Part shown: positions 34,291 through 45,009 of the stretch, piece by piece
How positions within the stretch are numbered: the first letter of the stretch is position 1
How the letters are laid out: each line of letters opens with the position of its first letter
NCBI GenBank assembly: GCA_030762175.1
Contig: CM060834.1
Span: 28,712,501-28,776,500 of the forward strand
Reading direction: 5' to 3'
DNA from: Metallyticus violacea
Taxonomy: Eukaryota > Arthropoda > Insecta > Mantodea > Metallyticidae
DNA: 64,000 bases
Translations under genes and position numbers: made by a program
Notes under the pieces: generated by a model
What the model was told of the DNA's origin: nothing
Databases searched by the model: none
Seen by the model: the letters and a program-made list of their open reading frames with translations, nothing else

Positions 34291-34334
34291 TTTTATGGTG
34301 TTTAACGCCCGTTTTTACTACTGAGGCACCACGG
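34291..34334 (-). mobile_element. SINE-B, severely 5'-truncated insertion
   Basis: Only the last 45 or so bases of SINE-B are present (TGTTTAACGCCCGTTTTTAC, then TACTGAGGCACCACG). GGCTCGTA occurs on both sides (34281-34288 and 34335-34342). The arrangement is what target-primed reverse transcription leaves when it stops early. Confidence 0.75.
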
Positions 34335-34449
34335 GGCTCGTAATACTACGAGTACTTATGACCCAGGGTTTTAGTTTAATCAACTATATACAAGGGCAGG
34401 TGCATAAGTTTACGGTTTAACCATTTTCTAAGCATGATAAAGGCAAAAA

Positions 34450-35049
34450 CTATATTTCACTTTTCAATATAGTTACCCTTTATTGCAATACACTTCTCAC
34501 ATCTTTGAATTAACATTTCATCCCCCCCCAAAGGAAGTCTTTTCTGCAAAATTGTAATAAACAGCATTCATCACTTCTTCGTCACACTTCCTCGAAGGTC
34601 CTTCTTGAGTTTTGAGAAGAGGGAATGGTCACTGGAGCTAGATCTGGGCTGTAGGGTGGATGGTCAATCTCCTTGAAGCCATATTTCTTCACAGCTTCCT
34701 TTGCAACAAGAGCTGTGTGTACAGGCGCGTTCTAGTGAAGAAGGCGCATACAACCACTCAGCTTTCCTCGCCTTTTCTCTTTGATGGAAGTACGTAGTCT
34801 GTGCAGTAGGCCAGCATAGTACTCCCCATTTGCTGTGGTGTTCCTCTCCTTAATTTTAATGAACAGTATTCCTTCTTCACAGTCCCAGAAGATTCTTTCA
34901 ATGATCTTCTTGGTTGACTAAGTGACCTTGGTCTTTACAGGCGGTGCTTCGCCGCAAATCCATTGATTCTCTTTTGGGCAAGAGAGCATAATAGAGGACC
35001 GTAGTTTCATCTCCATTTCCACAATGGTTTGCACAACTTCTCTCTCTCA

Positions 35050-35087
<38 letters not shown>

Positions 35088-35474
35088 GACTCTTTGCTGC
35101 TTTTGGACTGAGGAAAGAAGTCTAGGCACTCATCTTGCATTAACCTTATTCATGTTTAAATGTTTATGAATAATTCGAAGAATTGCTTTCGAAAGGCGGA
35201 ACCTTCCTGCTATTTCTGTAACTTTGAACCGCCGGTCTTCCATAATTTCTCCTTCCACAAGAGCGATGATTTCAGGAGTGAGCACCTCCAAAGGCCGACC
35301 TGTACGCTCTTCGTCTTCAGTGCTTTCTCGACCCATTCGAAAAAAATTGACCCATTATTTTACGGTAGAATATGAGGGGAATGCTTCCCCGTATATACAG
35401 TCCAATATCTTTTTAATTTTATTTGGAATAAGTCCTTCTTTTGTGAAGAACTTAATAACAGCTCGATACTCCAT
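34450..35474 (-). pseudogene. Mariner transposase, disrupted
   Basis: Starts at the ATG at 35474 (MEYRAVIKFFTKEGLIPNKI), giving the first helix-turn-helix; an in-frame stop follows VK before WVNFF. The second helical region is the open stretch 35130-35336 (EERTGRPLEVLTPEI, FKVTEIAGRFRLSK, HKHLNMNKVNAR). Then VPRLL, a (GA)n insertion at about 35052-35086, and the catalytic domain in shifted frames: GDETTVLYYAL (first Asp present), HxNAPVHTALVAKEAVKKYG where the second Asp codon is TAG (34732-34734), and PPYSPDLAP followed after a one-base loss by SDHSLF (third Asp recoverable only in the shifted frame). It cannot make an active enzyme. Confidence 0.9.
35052..35086. repeat. (TC)n / (GA)n microsatellite inside mariner coding sequence
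   Basis: About 16 TC units interrupt the mariner transposase between the VQKQQRV segment and the first catalytic motif. It must have expanded after the copy lost function or driven the loss. Confidence 0.92.
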
Positions 35475-35663
35475 TTTGAACATGTCACAATCTTTTACAC
35501 ATAGCCTTCTTTATGCAACTATATCTGAACAAATGAACACAGCGAAGCGGAATTTACAGCTGCAATTATTTACTTAACTGATAAGGTATCACACCAGATA
35601 AGGCTTTTGTGAAGGCAATAATCCTTATCGGCGAGGGTGGAAACTTATGGACCTACTCTCGTA

Positions 35664-36635
35664 TTTAGTTCTCAATTGCAATAATACCTTTATAATTTTC
35701 GGTTTTAATAGAAAATTAATTTATTATATAATTCAAAATTGGTGCTTTTATAAAACAACACTGCTCTTATCATTAGAATATTTAATTATTCTAGTAAAAT
35801 AATTAGAGAACAATATTTTGTCAAACTCATAAAACTGTAATTAACACATTGCATACTTTCTGAGATAATTGATTTCAAAGATTAAGAATTGAACATTAGC
35901 AATATAAGATACGATCTTCCTTTAAAGTTGTTACAAGTGTCAACTTTCTAGAAATGCACTCTGTGTCAAATAGATCTATGGCTTTTAAAATTCTTAACAT
36001 CCTCCTTACAGCCTAGATCTTGTACCTAGCAGTTTTCATATTTATGGGTGTTTAAAATTGCTGCTGGAACTGTGGTGTAGTAAGAATCTGTTTAGTCGGT
36101 AGAACAGTTTAAAACGTTGTTTGATCACAAAGGAAAGAAATGTGATCGTTAGGAACATTATCTCTAGAAGCCGTTGCTGAATCAAGTGGCAGTACAATTA
36201 AGAGAAGCGAGCGGGCAACCGGAAACTCTTCCCACGTGTAAACAATGTGAATGACCGGCCATGCGGTGCAGCCAGTGATTCAATTGTTTTACAACGCCCC
36301 CAGCTCGTCACCTTAAGACCTCGCATTATTAGTCACACTTTCTGGTACAAATCAGTCGGCCGGGAAGTAGCTACAGGGCATGCAGTTCTTGTTACGCTTT
36401 CAACGACACCATCTAGAATGCTTTGTAGCTTCTAGCAACTTATGCGTATGGCCTTTCTGACCTCTGTAAACTGCAGCATAAGAAGGTTTCCATTATCCGG
36501 GATGTTGACCTAATAGTGACGATCCGATTTGAACCCACCATGTCCAAAATATCCTTCCTATCTTTAAGAATCCCTTATCACCAAAATACAAAACCTAAAA
36601 CGTCCAATAAGCAATTTACTAACCTTGTTACTACT
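35664..36635. other. Unassigned sequence
   Basis: AT-rich to about 36050, then a relatively GC-rich patch (36160-36440) containing a 62-codon plus frame with no recognised motif. No repeat match was seen within the window. Confidence 0.45.
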
Positions 36636-36639
36636 TCCG

Positions 36640-36965
36640 TGCCTGGAACTGAGAGCATCAAACCTATTTTGAAAGAATGTCACTAAACTTTATTAATGCA
36701 TTCATCTGTAAGTGATTTTTCTAAATTTGTACCCCTAACCTTAAAGTATATTTCACCACTATCTATCTCCTTCCAAATTAGCTCGTCCGGTTTCAGGCTC
36801 ATATCCTTGCCAACGCCCTAAATGTAAAACCTGTGCTAATTATGCTATTTCATTCGTTCGACAGCCCCACTTTATCCAGAGCATTTAAGATTGCTTCATT
36901 TGCTAACTGCTCTTCTAAGAAGGTCGTATCTTCTTGTAAGGATTTCCAATGATGCTTTTAATTTA
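36640..36965 (+). pseudogene. Penelope-like retroelement remnant (RT-GIY-YIG linker)
   Basis: In changing frames one reads ESIKPILKECH, FSKFVPLTLKYISPLSI, then GSYPCQRPKCKTCANYAISF at about 36796-36855, then FKIASFANCSSKKVVSSCKD at about 36880-36945. A G-x-x-P-C...KCKTC knuckle followed by a CSS-x-x-VV...CKD segment is the junction between the reverse transcriptase and the GIY-YIG nuclease in Penelope-like elements. The RT core and the GIY-YIG catalytic residues were not recovered. The assignment rests on motif order and is moderately secure. Confidence 0.5.
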
Positions 36966-37534
36966 TAACTTAACGACTCATGCTCCTGAAAGTTTACTCA
37001 GAGATTGCAGCTATATTTTTACATAAAGTGCGTGCACCAACCATTTTAAATCTTAGGTATTAAAAGATTGTATTTTTTTCTTTTTGTTGTTTGTTATATC
37101 TATTTCCATGCATCGCATACCTTCAAGAATCAATATTTATTTTTACCACCTTAACTTGTCTTCTGCCTTTGAAGAAGAACACAAATGTTCCGATATATAG
37201 CGAAAATTGTGCACTGTTTAAGTTTTATATATTTATATTTGTAATACGAGATATTAGTGAGAACAGTTTAACGAAATCTCAATACATAATTCAGCCGAGG
37301 CCCCCATTACCGCCGGTATTTTTTTTTCCTACGATCCACCACCACTGAATATAATTATAACTTATATTTATGTACGCCCAATCATCATATTTCGGCGTTA
37401 TAATCAGTAATATAAACATTATGTCTACATGTGTGTTATAAGCTTTAACTTCAATGTAAGAATTGTACAAAAGAGAAAGCTTGGAAAGCCAACAAAAGGG
37501 TCATAAAACCTCCATTCAGAGGAAATAACCCAAT
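36966..37534. other. Unassigned sequence
   Basis: AT-rich with an 85-codon plus frame (37091-37348) lacking any motif; it may include the decayed end of the Penelope-like remnant. Confidence 0.4.
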
Positions 37535-38441
37535 TGTTGCGTGTGAAGCCCCATTTTTTTTTAAAAAGGACTGTTGTTGTAGGGTTAATGACTCGTTAAG
37601 GTCTCTGCACCCGCCAGGCTCTGAACTGTTAGCCCTTTAAAATAGCCAATGTCAACAATATGTAATAAACTTCCAAAAATAGCGAATGTTACGCGGGGCA
37701 TGTGCACTTGAACCAGCCAATAGAAAATGTTTGTTTGAACTTTTGAAGATAGGCGTGAATATTGCGCGTGCCTTTATGACCACGTAGCAATCGTCAAGTC
37801 AACGATTACTTGGTTTGAATTTAATGTATAAGGAGGCGGTTGCTTGGCTGGGGCATGCATTCCTAAGTTCTACACGCCGCGAGACGCATTTTCTCATTCA
37901 GTTCGCATTTGCTCATTCCTCAGTAAGTAGCTCGCAGAGGCAGTTGTTAAGTTCGACGTTGCTGAGGCACGCAGTTATGAGATTTATACGCGGCAAGATA
38001 CATGCAGTTAGCAGCAGCGGTTCACATATTCATTATAAGTTCGACTTTCAGTTTCACGCGCAGCGGCACTCGTTTCTAAGTTTCAAATGCGCAATTAAGT
38101 TTGTATCTTCATAACTTAAGTCTATCGTACGCAAAACAGCAGAGTACGCGAAAGATCTTGCATGTAATAAAATACCAATATATTCATTATAAGTTCGACT
38201 TTCAGTTTCACGCGCAGCGGCACTCGTTTCTAAGTTTCAAATGCGCAATTAAGTTTGTATCTTCATAACTTAAGTCTATCGTACGCAAAACAGCAGAGTA
38301 CGCGAAAGATCTTGCATGTAATAAAATACCAATATATATTATGTGATATCACGTGCTTATTGAACTACTACTGAACTCCTCTCCCAGTCTTGTTGAGTGT
38401 GAGCAGATATCATCATGAGAAATTGTCATTGAAGCGTAACA
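37535..38441 (+). mobile_element. LTR-like block
   Basis: The block starts TGTTGCGTGTGAAGCC and ends GAAGCGTAACA, so its ends form an imperfect TG...CA inverted pair (TGTTGCG / CGTAACA). Inside are a possible TATA box (ATGTATAAGG at about 37824), a GC-richer stretch with CAGTT/AGTTCG motifs, and AATAAA (in GTAATAAAATACC) as a polyadenylation signal, i.e. a U3-R-U5-like order. About 30 bases past the end, TTTGGCATCCAATGTG resembles a primer-binding site (TGG is the complement of tRNA CCA). No flanking duplication and no gag-pol were found, so it is a solo or truncated LTR at best. The 99-codon frame 37815-38114 is incidental. Confidence 0.45.
38026..38333 (+). repeat. Perfect 154-bp tandem duplication
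   Basis: 38026-38179 and 38180-38333 are identical by eye, beginning ATATTCATTATAAGTTCGAC and ending with the AATAAAATACCAAT segment, so the putative polyadenylation signal is present twice. The absence of differences suggests a recent event or gene conversion, or possibly an assembly artefact. Confidence 0.95.
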
Positions 38442-38499
38442 AATAACAACGAAGCGACCGCTTCAAAATTTGGCATCCAATGTGAAGTCATAACAAACC

Positions 38500-38745
38500 G
38501 CTTCAATTTTCAGAATTTTGGTACTCACCCTCCTTATAGTAGGAACTAGGAAGGTTGCCCAATTTCACTGACATACAATCAATATCTTCTGAGATACGCA
38601 CCAGTTCTCCATCACTATGTTCCTCTACTGTGTGAGGGTCACTTAAATATACTCTATATTTCAAGTTCCCCAAAGATAAAAATGGCAAACTGTAAGATCT
38701 GGTGAACTAGGAGGCCATAAATATGAGTCAAAATACGGAGCAATT
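38500..38745 (-). pseudogene. IS630-like transposase C-terminal relic
   Basis: On the minus strand SPDLTVCHFYLWG (third catalytic motif, with His where Asp is expected) is followed, after loss of one G in TGGGG, by GNLKYRVYLSDPHTVEE and then LVRISEDIDCMSVKLGNL. This is the region after the last catalytic residue in insect IS630-like transposases (WGNLK.RVY...PHT..EL). Nothing upstream of the SPD motif was recognised. Confidence 0.75.
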
Positions 38746-41116
38746 CCGTCGTGGCTTGATGAGTAGTCTTCGACTGTTTTAATTAACTTCTGTACTGACT
38801 TATATGTGTATTTATTTCGTGTTTGAACCAGGCATTCAGAAAATTTATTTCTAAATACCTATTTCCTTCTGTCTGTCCCACGACTTTTTGTACTTAATAT
38901 ATGTCTTGAAGAGGAATATATAACAATGCAGTCTCACCATTGTGGAACATCGTTTCACTATTTAATGAAAATATAGCTCTCGACTTCACAACACAACTGC
39001 CCGACTATGTCAAAATCCCGCTCGCAACTAAATGAAAGAGAGAATGGCACCGCATTCTCTCGGCGATTGAAGAGTGATAGATCCTTTGGTGGGTCGATCT
39101 AAGTTGATAGACTTTTGAATTGCTCTCACTGTATGTGTATACATATACATATACTACAACCTTAATGCAGTTCTGTTTAAAAATATCCATTTATGAAATT
39201 ATTTTTACAAAATAAATTGGACATTGTAAATTAAAAATGAAAATACCATAAAGAATTTACTAAATCACAGCAGTAATTATTCCAAAAAAAAAAAAACATT
39301 TCAGTTTACTGGGCCCTGCTTAAATTCACTAATATTGTTACATTAAACTATCTACAAATGACTATTACTAAATGCACTTGAGTGGTTGAATATGAAACAG
39401 TTATTCTCTTTAATATTAAGAAAATTACTCTCCTGAAAACTCTATCACCCTAGAGAATAAAAGTATACTTAAGAATTTTCAAAGATATTTTTGGAAAGAT
39501 AAGAGACACGTGATTAAAATAATTATAAGTAAATATAAATAACACCTCTCAGTAAAAATGTGTATTTTTATGTTTAAACTTTCATTATATTTCCACAACA
39601 CAATATCCTCGATAATTGGATGTTACGTATAATACAAGCCATAAAAATATAAATAAATATATAAACTGAAAGGCCAGATCCCTAAAAAGTAACATCGGTT
39701 ATGGCGGGCATTACAGTAACGTCTGTATAAAGTTTCAACGTACATACAATGCCCCTAATTTCTTTAAAAAAATTAAAAGTTCATAAATTTCAAATGCTTT
39801 TGCTTCAAACTGTTTTTAAAAGTATTTTGAACCGAAGAGACTGGAATGTCTTCACAAAAGTTAGTTCCATCGTCCAATACTCACACCTTCGTCACTGAAC
39901 TTGGCAGCATCAGCAAACAAATCTAAATATAAATGTTCTGAAGGCCAAAAGGAATTTATTTTGCTTTACAAATAATCATTTGTCAAGGTTGAAAAGCTAT
40001 GCTAAAAAATAAAACAGTAGATTTAAGACCAGGGGAGTTTTTGTGCGTAAAATTGCCGCCAACGGCGAATGAAACTGCAGAAAGAACCCTTAGGTGTTAA
40101 AATAAAATCCTAATCTGCACTTTATAGGAGCGGAACGGGTGGAAACTAACGCCTAGCAAGTATATACTATATATTAAAAATGTTTATTGAACTGATATGA
40201 TGTGTAGATACCATTTGTGTTCTGTGACGTGTTTGTTCTTGAACTGCAACGCTTTAAACCAGCAATTTCATCTAACTTTTCTTCCTTAAGAACAAGGCGG
40301 CTCGAAACACCTTTCTTATCATTGCCGCTCGTAAATTTAACAATTTATATTTTTACTGAAGACATAAAATTGCGTGGTATTTACCTGTATTGTAACAGAT
40401 TTAAAAAGTGATGTCTATTTCAGTAAAAATATAAACAGCAAAACAAAAATACTAAATTTACGCGCAGCAACTGTATCATCTCCTTTTGCCGGTTGCGGCG
40501 GCTGTAAGTAGCCAAGCTCAGATGGCCCGTAACTCAAATAATCTAACTATATCGGTACACGTATCACTCTATTTCTCTGGCTTGTCTGTGTAATACTTGC
40601 AGCTATTCCTTCCCTGAATCCATCTCTAGTCATACAAGCAATAATATTTCCAAATTTGCAAATAATCATTTAAAAAATACTCAAAAATATACACATGAGT
40701 TGCACTCACAAATGATGTCATTATAGAAGGTATCGCAACTCGAAAAAAATTCATGATCAAGAGTGGTGGATTAGTTCGCAGGAAAGGGTCTGTTGATCTC
40801 CCCCAAATGAGAGTCACACATTCTTTAGCAATTTAATGAATAGACAAATATACCTTCAACGACACTTTTTTTTTCAAGTGATATTCCCACACTTGGAACT
40901 GTAGCAACCATATAACTACTTTTAGTCATCAACAAAGTGAACATTACAACCTTGATGAGAACAGCACCAGCGTCCAAATTTCTTAGACTGTTATGTAATT
41001 ACATTTGACCCAGCCAATTGATTTAAATGCAGATTTCGTGTAAACGCGCAGATGTATTGAAATTCATGAGCGGTAGTGTATATGTACATACTCGTACTTT
41101 CATATATATGTTTATA
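38746..41116. other. Unassigned AT-rich sequence
   Basis: About 2.3 kb without a recognised feature. Short open frames at 39005-39190 (-), 40217-40411 (+) and 40626-40817 (-) have no motif. A small GC-richer patch at about 40470-40530 (CCGGTTGCGGCGGCTG) is unexplained. Confidence 0.5.
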
Positions 41117-41118
41117 TA

Positions 41119-42200
41119 CGAGGGCTGTACAATCAATAATAATTTACTTACAGGTATAATTTTTCGCGTTAAAATTTAAATGTACAATATTTTGTTAGCT
41201 TAAGTATAATGTACACGTGATATGGTACTACCTTCAATGTTGTTATTTATGGTTTCCGCCTCTGATACGCGTACAGTTTCGCTGTGTTCTAAATCGCACT
41301 CGAAGATGCTTTATATTTTTAGAAGGCGGAAGAAAATATATTTTAAAGGAAGGAAGATCGGACCCTTCAGTTTGTGCTCTAAAGAAAGGAAACTACGCCG
41401 CTGCTTTCATCGTGAGAGAGGACAGTCGAATAATATTAGGAACACTTTCAGAAATTCAGAAAATTTCAATGAATGTTCCCCCACACTTTGATATGACTGT
41501 AAAGTTGCACATGAGAAGTGTTTGTGCTCGGTGGTTTCCAAGACTGCCGATTCCCGAACAAAAGGAAGTTCGTGTGTAGGTTTACATGTAGTTGAAGATG
41601 ATATTACAATAAGACGCCGTTCATCCTGAGAGCAAACAGCAAAACTCTGTGTGGAAATCTTCATCAACACACAGTGCGCGCGGGAAAAAAAGAAAAGTGG
41701 CTCTACAGGGAAAGTTATTTTCATCTCATTTTTCGATATTCAAGGAATGGTTTACCAGCATGCTGTGTCTGCTCACACACAACTGTAACTGGGCAATACT
41801 ACAGAGATTACTGAAAAGGTCATATACATATACAAAGGCCACTTTTCCATGTAAAAAGTTGGATGCTGCATCACGACAATGCACGGTCGCACATTGCAAA
41901 TACCTCACAAAGTGTATTCCTCGCCCTACCTATTGTCCAGAATTAGTCCCATATGACTGTTTCCTTTTCGCTGAATTGAACAAACACCTTCGTTGAAGAC
42001 GTTTCATCATCAGAAAGAGTGGTAGGCTGGGGAGGCAATTCTGAAAGACCAGTCAAAAATGATTTCCAGCATTTGTTTGAACATGGCAGAAACTCTGGGA
42101 CAGTGCATTGTATCAAACGGGGCAATATTGAGGATGGTAATCAAAATTGTTAGGATGAGTAAATATATGTTGTCAAAACAATGTAATATATATATGAGAC
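41119..42200 (+). mobile_element. Mariner-like transposon, decayed, left end visible
   Basis: The left end is TA followed by CGAGGGCTGTACAATCAATA (41119), a typical mariner-type terminus. Downstream on the plus strand: MRSVCARWFPRLPIPEQKEVRV (41510-41576, in two parts here: MRSVCARWFPRL and PEQKEVRV), then ESKQQNSVWKSSS, FDIQGMVYQ-like residues in another frame, LKRSYTYTKATFPCKKLD, CTVAHCKYLTK and RPTYCPELVPYDCFLFAELN, where the final Asp in PYDCF is the third catalytic residue. The second is changed (AASRQCTVAHC where HDNA.PH is expected). The right terminal repeat was not found. Confidence 0.78.
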
Positions 42201-43436
42201 AAGTCTTCTTGCCAAGAAAGAACTCAAGCAGTTCGAAATATAGTTATTACTAATCTTGTGTTTTATCCTTTTCTGCCTTTCTAGTTATTGTTTATGCTGT
42301 CATTTCACCTTTACACAGTAACTGAACATGTCCTGAAGATCTTATGAGCGACTATGGATCAATAAAAATAGCCATGCGGAGTTAGAAATGGCTTAGAGTC
42401 AAACCCCCTATGGACATAGGTCACCCCTCCTAACTTTCTAGGAAGGATAAAGGACAGAAGGGAAACTTTTGCGTCCCTCGGGAAAGTTCATTGAATGCTG
42501 GCACTGAGAGACGGTAGTAAGATTATTAAATCAAAAGAGGAAGGTGGTACAACGGAGAGGGTGTGTTTGACACCATCCCTTAAGAATGCTAATGAATATC
42601 AAAAGGGAGAAGACGGTCGGTTTCCACTCTTAAATGTTCCCTCAAGCCCTAAACATAAACAGAAATATTAACATCACTATAGACTAGGCTAACATGAACA
42701 TAAGGGTATTAAATACTAACGACAGCTGTTAGTTTTAACGTTGGAGTGTCAGCGTTGCTATATTCGATTTTAGTTAGATCACAGATCCTTGCAAACTCTT
42801 CAGGTTTTACAATAACGGAGAAGGGTAAAGATAGACGGTGTGAAAAGATAACCTTGTTGGCCCCATGACGTGCATTAAGTTTAGAGCCTACGCAGTTCTT
42901 TATTTAAATGCGTAAACCTTTTCACCTTCAGGATATGCAAATGTAATGAATGTATCTCAAAGCTGTATACAATAATTCACATTCTGTTGCGCAAAGCATT
43001 TTTTGCGTGCTCTTTATCTTCATTTACGACAACTGTCCTCTATTTATCGTTCCTTGTTAGTAGTATCAACTTTACAAGTTTCACTTGTTTTTCATGTTTT
43101 TTGTTTTATCACCTCACTTTCTCATTGAACAAATAATAGTAATAGCTATGAACGTCAGTAACCTTTTTATTTCCACTTGCAGTAGAAAGTTGCTTATAAA
43201 TTAGTTTAATTTATAGTTTTGGAGAAAGAAAACCACAGCAACTATAATTTATTTGTTTTCCCAGTTTTGTTTTAAATATTTAATGTTTCCCTTTTCGTTT
43301 CTACAGTGATATGCCTTCGTTTTTTCTTTGCTGTTTAAAAACGTTTTTTTTTTTCCTCCATACGATTTTAATGCAAAAATGTATTTTATTCCAATGCAAT
43401 AGATTACAAAATTAAGTAAAATAACATGAAAAAAGT
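42201..43436. other. Unassigned sequence
   Basis: 42360-42700 is relatively GC-rich (ACCCCCTATGGACATAGG, a 5-6-bp-armed inverted sequence CCTATGGACATAGG) with no coding motif. The rest is AT-rich with a 72-codon minus frame (43249-43467) of no recognised identity. Confidence 0.45.
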
Positions 43437-43439
43437 CTG

Positions 43440-43607
43440 TGTATAAACTAAGGGAGTTCCTCAGCAAATTGAATAGCTTTAAAAAAGAAGGCCTTATTAA
43501 TTAATGATATAAATTAAGTAATGGCATTACTGTGTAGTATTAAGGGAACAAAATTAGAATTCTTGCAATCTATAAGTATTACAAACAGTAACTATATTTT
43601 AAAAGTA

Positions 43608-43672
<65 letters not shown>

Positions 43673-43720
43673 GTTGTTGTTGTTGTTGTTGTTATTGAGA
43701 TTAAACCCAAAAAGTAATGG
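43440..43720 (+). mobile_element. Composite dispersed repeat, copy 5 (flank only)
   Basis: The left-flank landmarks are present (GGAGTTCCTCAGCAAATTG, TTAATGATATAAATTAAGTAATGGCATTACTG in part, ATAAGTATTACAAACAG, GAGATTAAACCCAAAAAGTAATGG) with a greatly expanded (TTA)n(TTG)n at the usual place. The copy stops at about 43720 where an old SINE-B begins, so the tandem core is missing. Confidence 0.68.
43609..43695. repeat. (TTA)n(TTG)n microsatellite, about 87 bp
   Basis: The longest trinucleotide run in the window; it produces a spurious 25-plus-leucine tract in the 43521-43904 frame. It is at the same position as shorter runs in the other composite-repeat copies. Confidence 0.95.
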
Positions 43721-43721
43721 T

Positions 43722-43872
43722 ATACTTGAGTTATCTCCATGGTATTTGCCACTGATGAGAAGTGATAAAAACTTGAAAAAACTTCAGAAGGTATTATTCT
43801 GGCAGGAAAGTAACCCAGGACCTCTCGTCACGAGTTGCCTTAATGATCTCGGCAACTTGTGTTGGTTTTATT
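43722..43872 (-). mobile_element. Old SINE-B fragment
   Basis: A diverged inverted copy of the 5' half: GTTATCTCCATGGTATTTGCC, CTGGCAGGAAAGTAACCC, CACGAGTTGCCTTAATGATC, TCGGCAACTTGTGTTGG. The 3' part is missing at the junction with the composite repeat. Confidence 0.7.
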
Positions 43873-45007
43873 CCTGTAGACTGTATTCTTTCTCTCTTTG
43901 GTAGCAATACAAACACTACAGTAAAAATTCAGTTCGCTAATACGCCGAAATTAATCACAATAGCCTATGCTAACATTACAATAGTATTTTAACCTCAAAC
44001 CGAGTTACAGCTTTTGTTACAGTGACTGTCTTTGGGCTATTTTCAGCGAGAAAACCGTTATTATGACAGAAGGCTGGAGTGACCCCGGTCTAGCGCACGC
44101 TGCGCTCTGATGCCATTGCAGGCCAAAAATAACTCTTGGTTTAAACATACACGAATTTCATTCTAAGCCCGCGGGAGGTATCCAGGTAATTGAAACGGGA
44201 GTCAGGTAGGAAAACTTGAAATTTCGCTAAGACTCCATCTATCGCAAAATGATGGTGATGATTATAATTTTGGTGATGATGATGATGATATCTATACTCA
44301 CAGTGGTTATGAAACTGAAGATTACATTTCAGTGGTCGCCATTCGGATTCAGTTATAAGTTAACTGGAGTCGTCACCATGGTTTAGCAACACTCCATTAC
44401 TGCAAAAAGAACATAATAACAAAAATTACATTTGCAAAATAACACACGTACTTATAACCAATACAAACAGAGAATAAACAGAACACGGAGATGAGTTTTA
44501 AAAAATATTGATTGAAGAAGGAAAATTAAATTAATATAATTCAAAGAATGAATGAAAATAGACTTCCAGTGACTGTCTAAATATAAACTAAAAGAAAAAA
44601 GGAATAGGGCACGTCTAGAATAAGATGGAAAGATAGCTTCCCCTGAAGGCGGAACGGCCCATAAGTTTTAACACTGGATAGGTGTTGATGCTTTTTTGTG
44701 ATGTTATGTTACCGCATTCATAGCTACGCAAAAAATCGTTTTCAAAAGTAATAAACAGAGCCCGAATTTTATGTAATTACATGTGTTAATGCTACATATT
44801 TATGTATGAAAAAAGGCGAATATTTATGAGATACATAAGTAGAAATGTTATTAATAAATTGGATGCTAGACATTTTGGAAAAGTATTACATATTTTTGCA
44901 CCATATTACATAATTTTAAACATTTTGACATATTGCATTGCTCGTATTACACACCCATCACGCGTGTCATACTGTTTCTTTCTTGCTTTCAAAATGCATC
45001 AGAATTT
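43873..45007. other. Unassigned sequence
   Basis: 44030-44400 is relatively GC-rich and includes a (GAT)n tract at 44272-44290, with no recognised motif. The 78-codon plus frame 44802-45038 is not credible as a gene. Confidence 0.45.
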
Positions 45008-45009
45008 GC

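Larger units (their letters stand above)
34391..35661 (-). mobile_element. Mariner transposon with both ends and TA duplication
   Basis: A 1271-bp element with terminal inverted repeats: left CAAGGGCAGGTGCATAAGTT; right, read inward, CGAGAGTAGGTCCATAAGTT. Both are flanked by TA (34389-34390 and 35662-35663), the target preferred by mariner. The size, repeat length and single transposase on the minus strand are as in complete mariner elements. The element has accumulated frame-breaking changes and a (GA)n expansion. The transposase resembles the mariner branch with D,D34D chemistry. Confidence 0.93.

Noticed and set aside
36480..36545. tRNA-like sequence on the minus strand (GGGTTCAAATCGG)
   Set aside because: Only a B-box resemblance exists; no A box at a suitable distance.
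42405..42420. Inverted sequence CCTATGGACATAGG as a regulatory palindrome
   Set aside because: Too short and isolated to distinguish from chance in 64 kb.
43521..43904. 127-codon open frame with a long leucine tract
   Set aside because: The leucines are the translation of a (TTA)n(TTG)n microsatellite; the rest overlaps a dispersed repeat and an old SINE.
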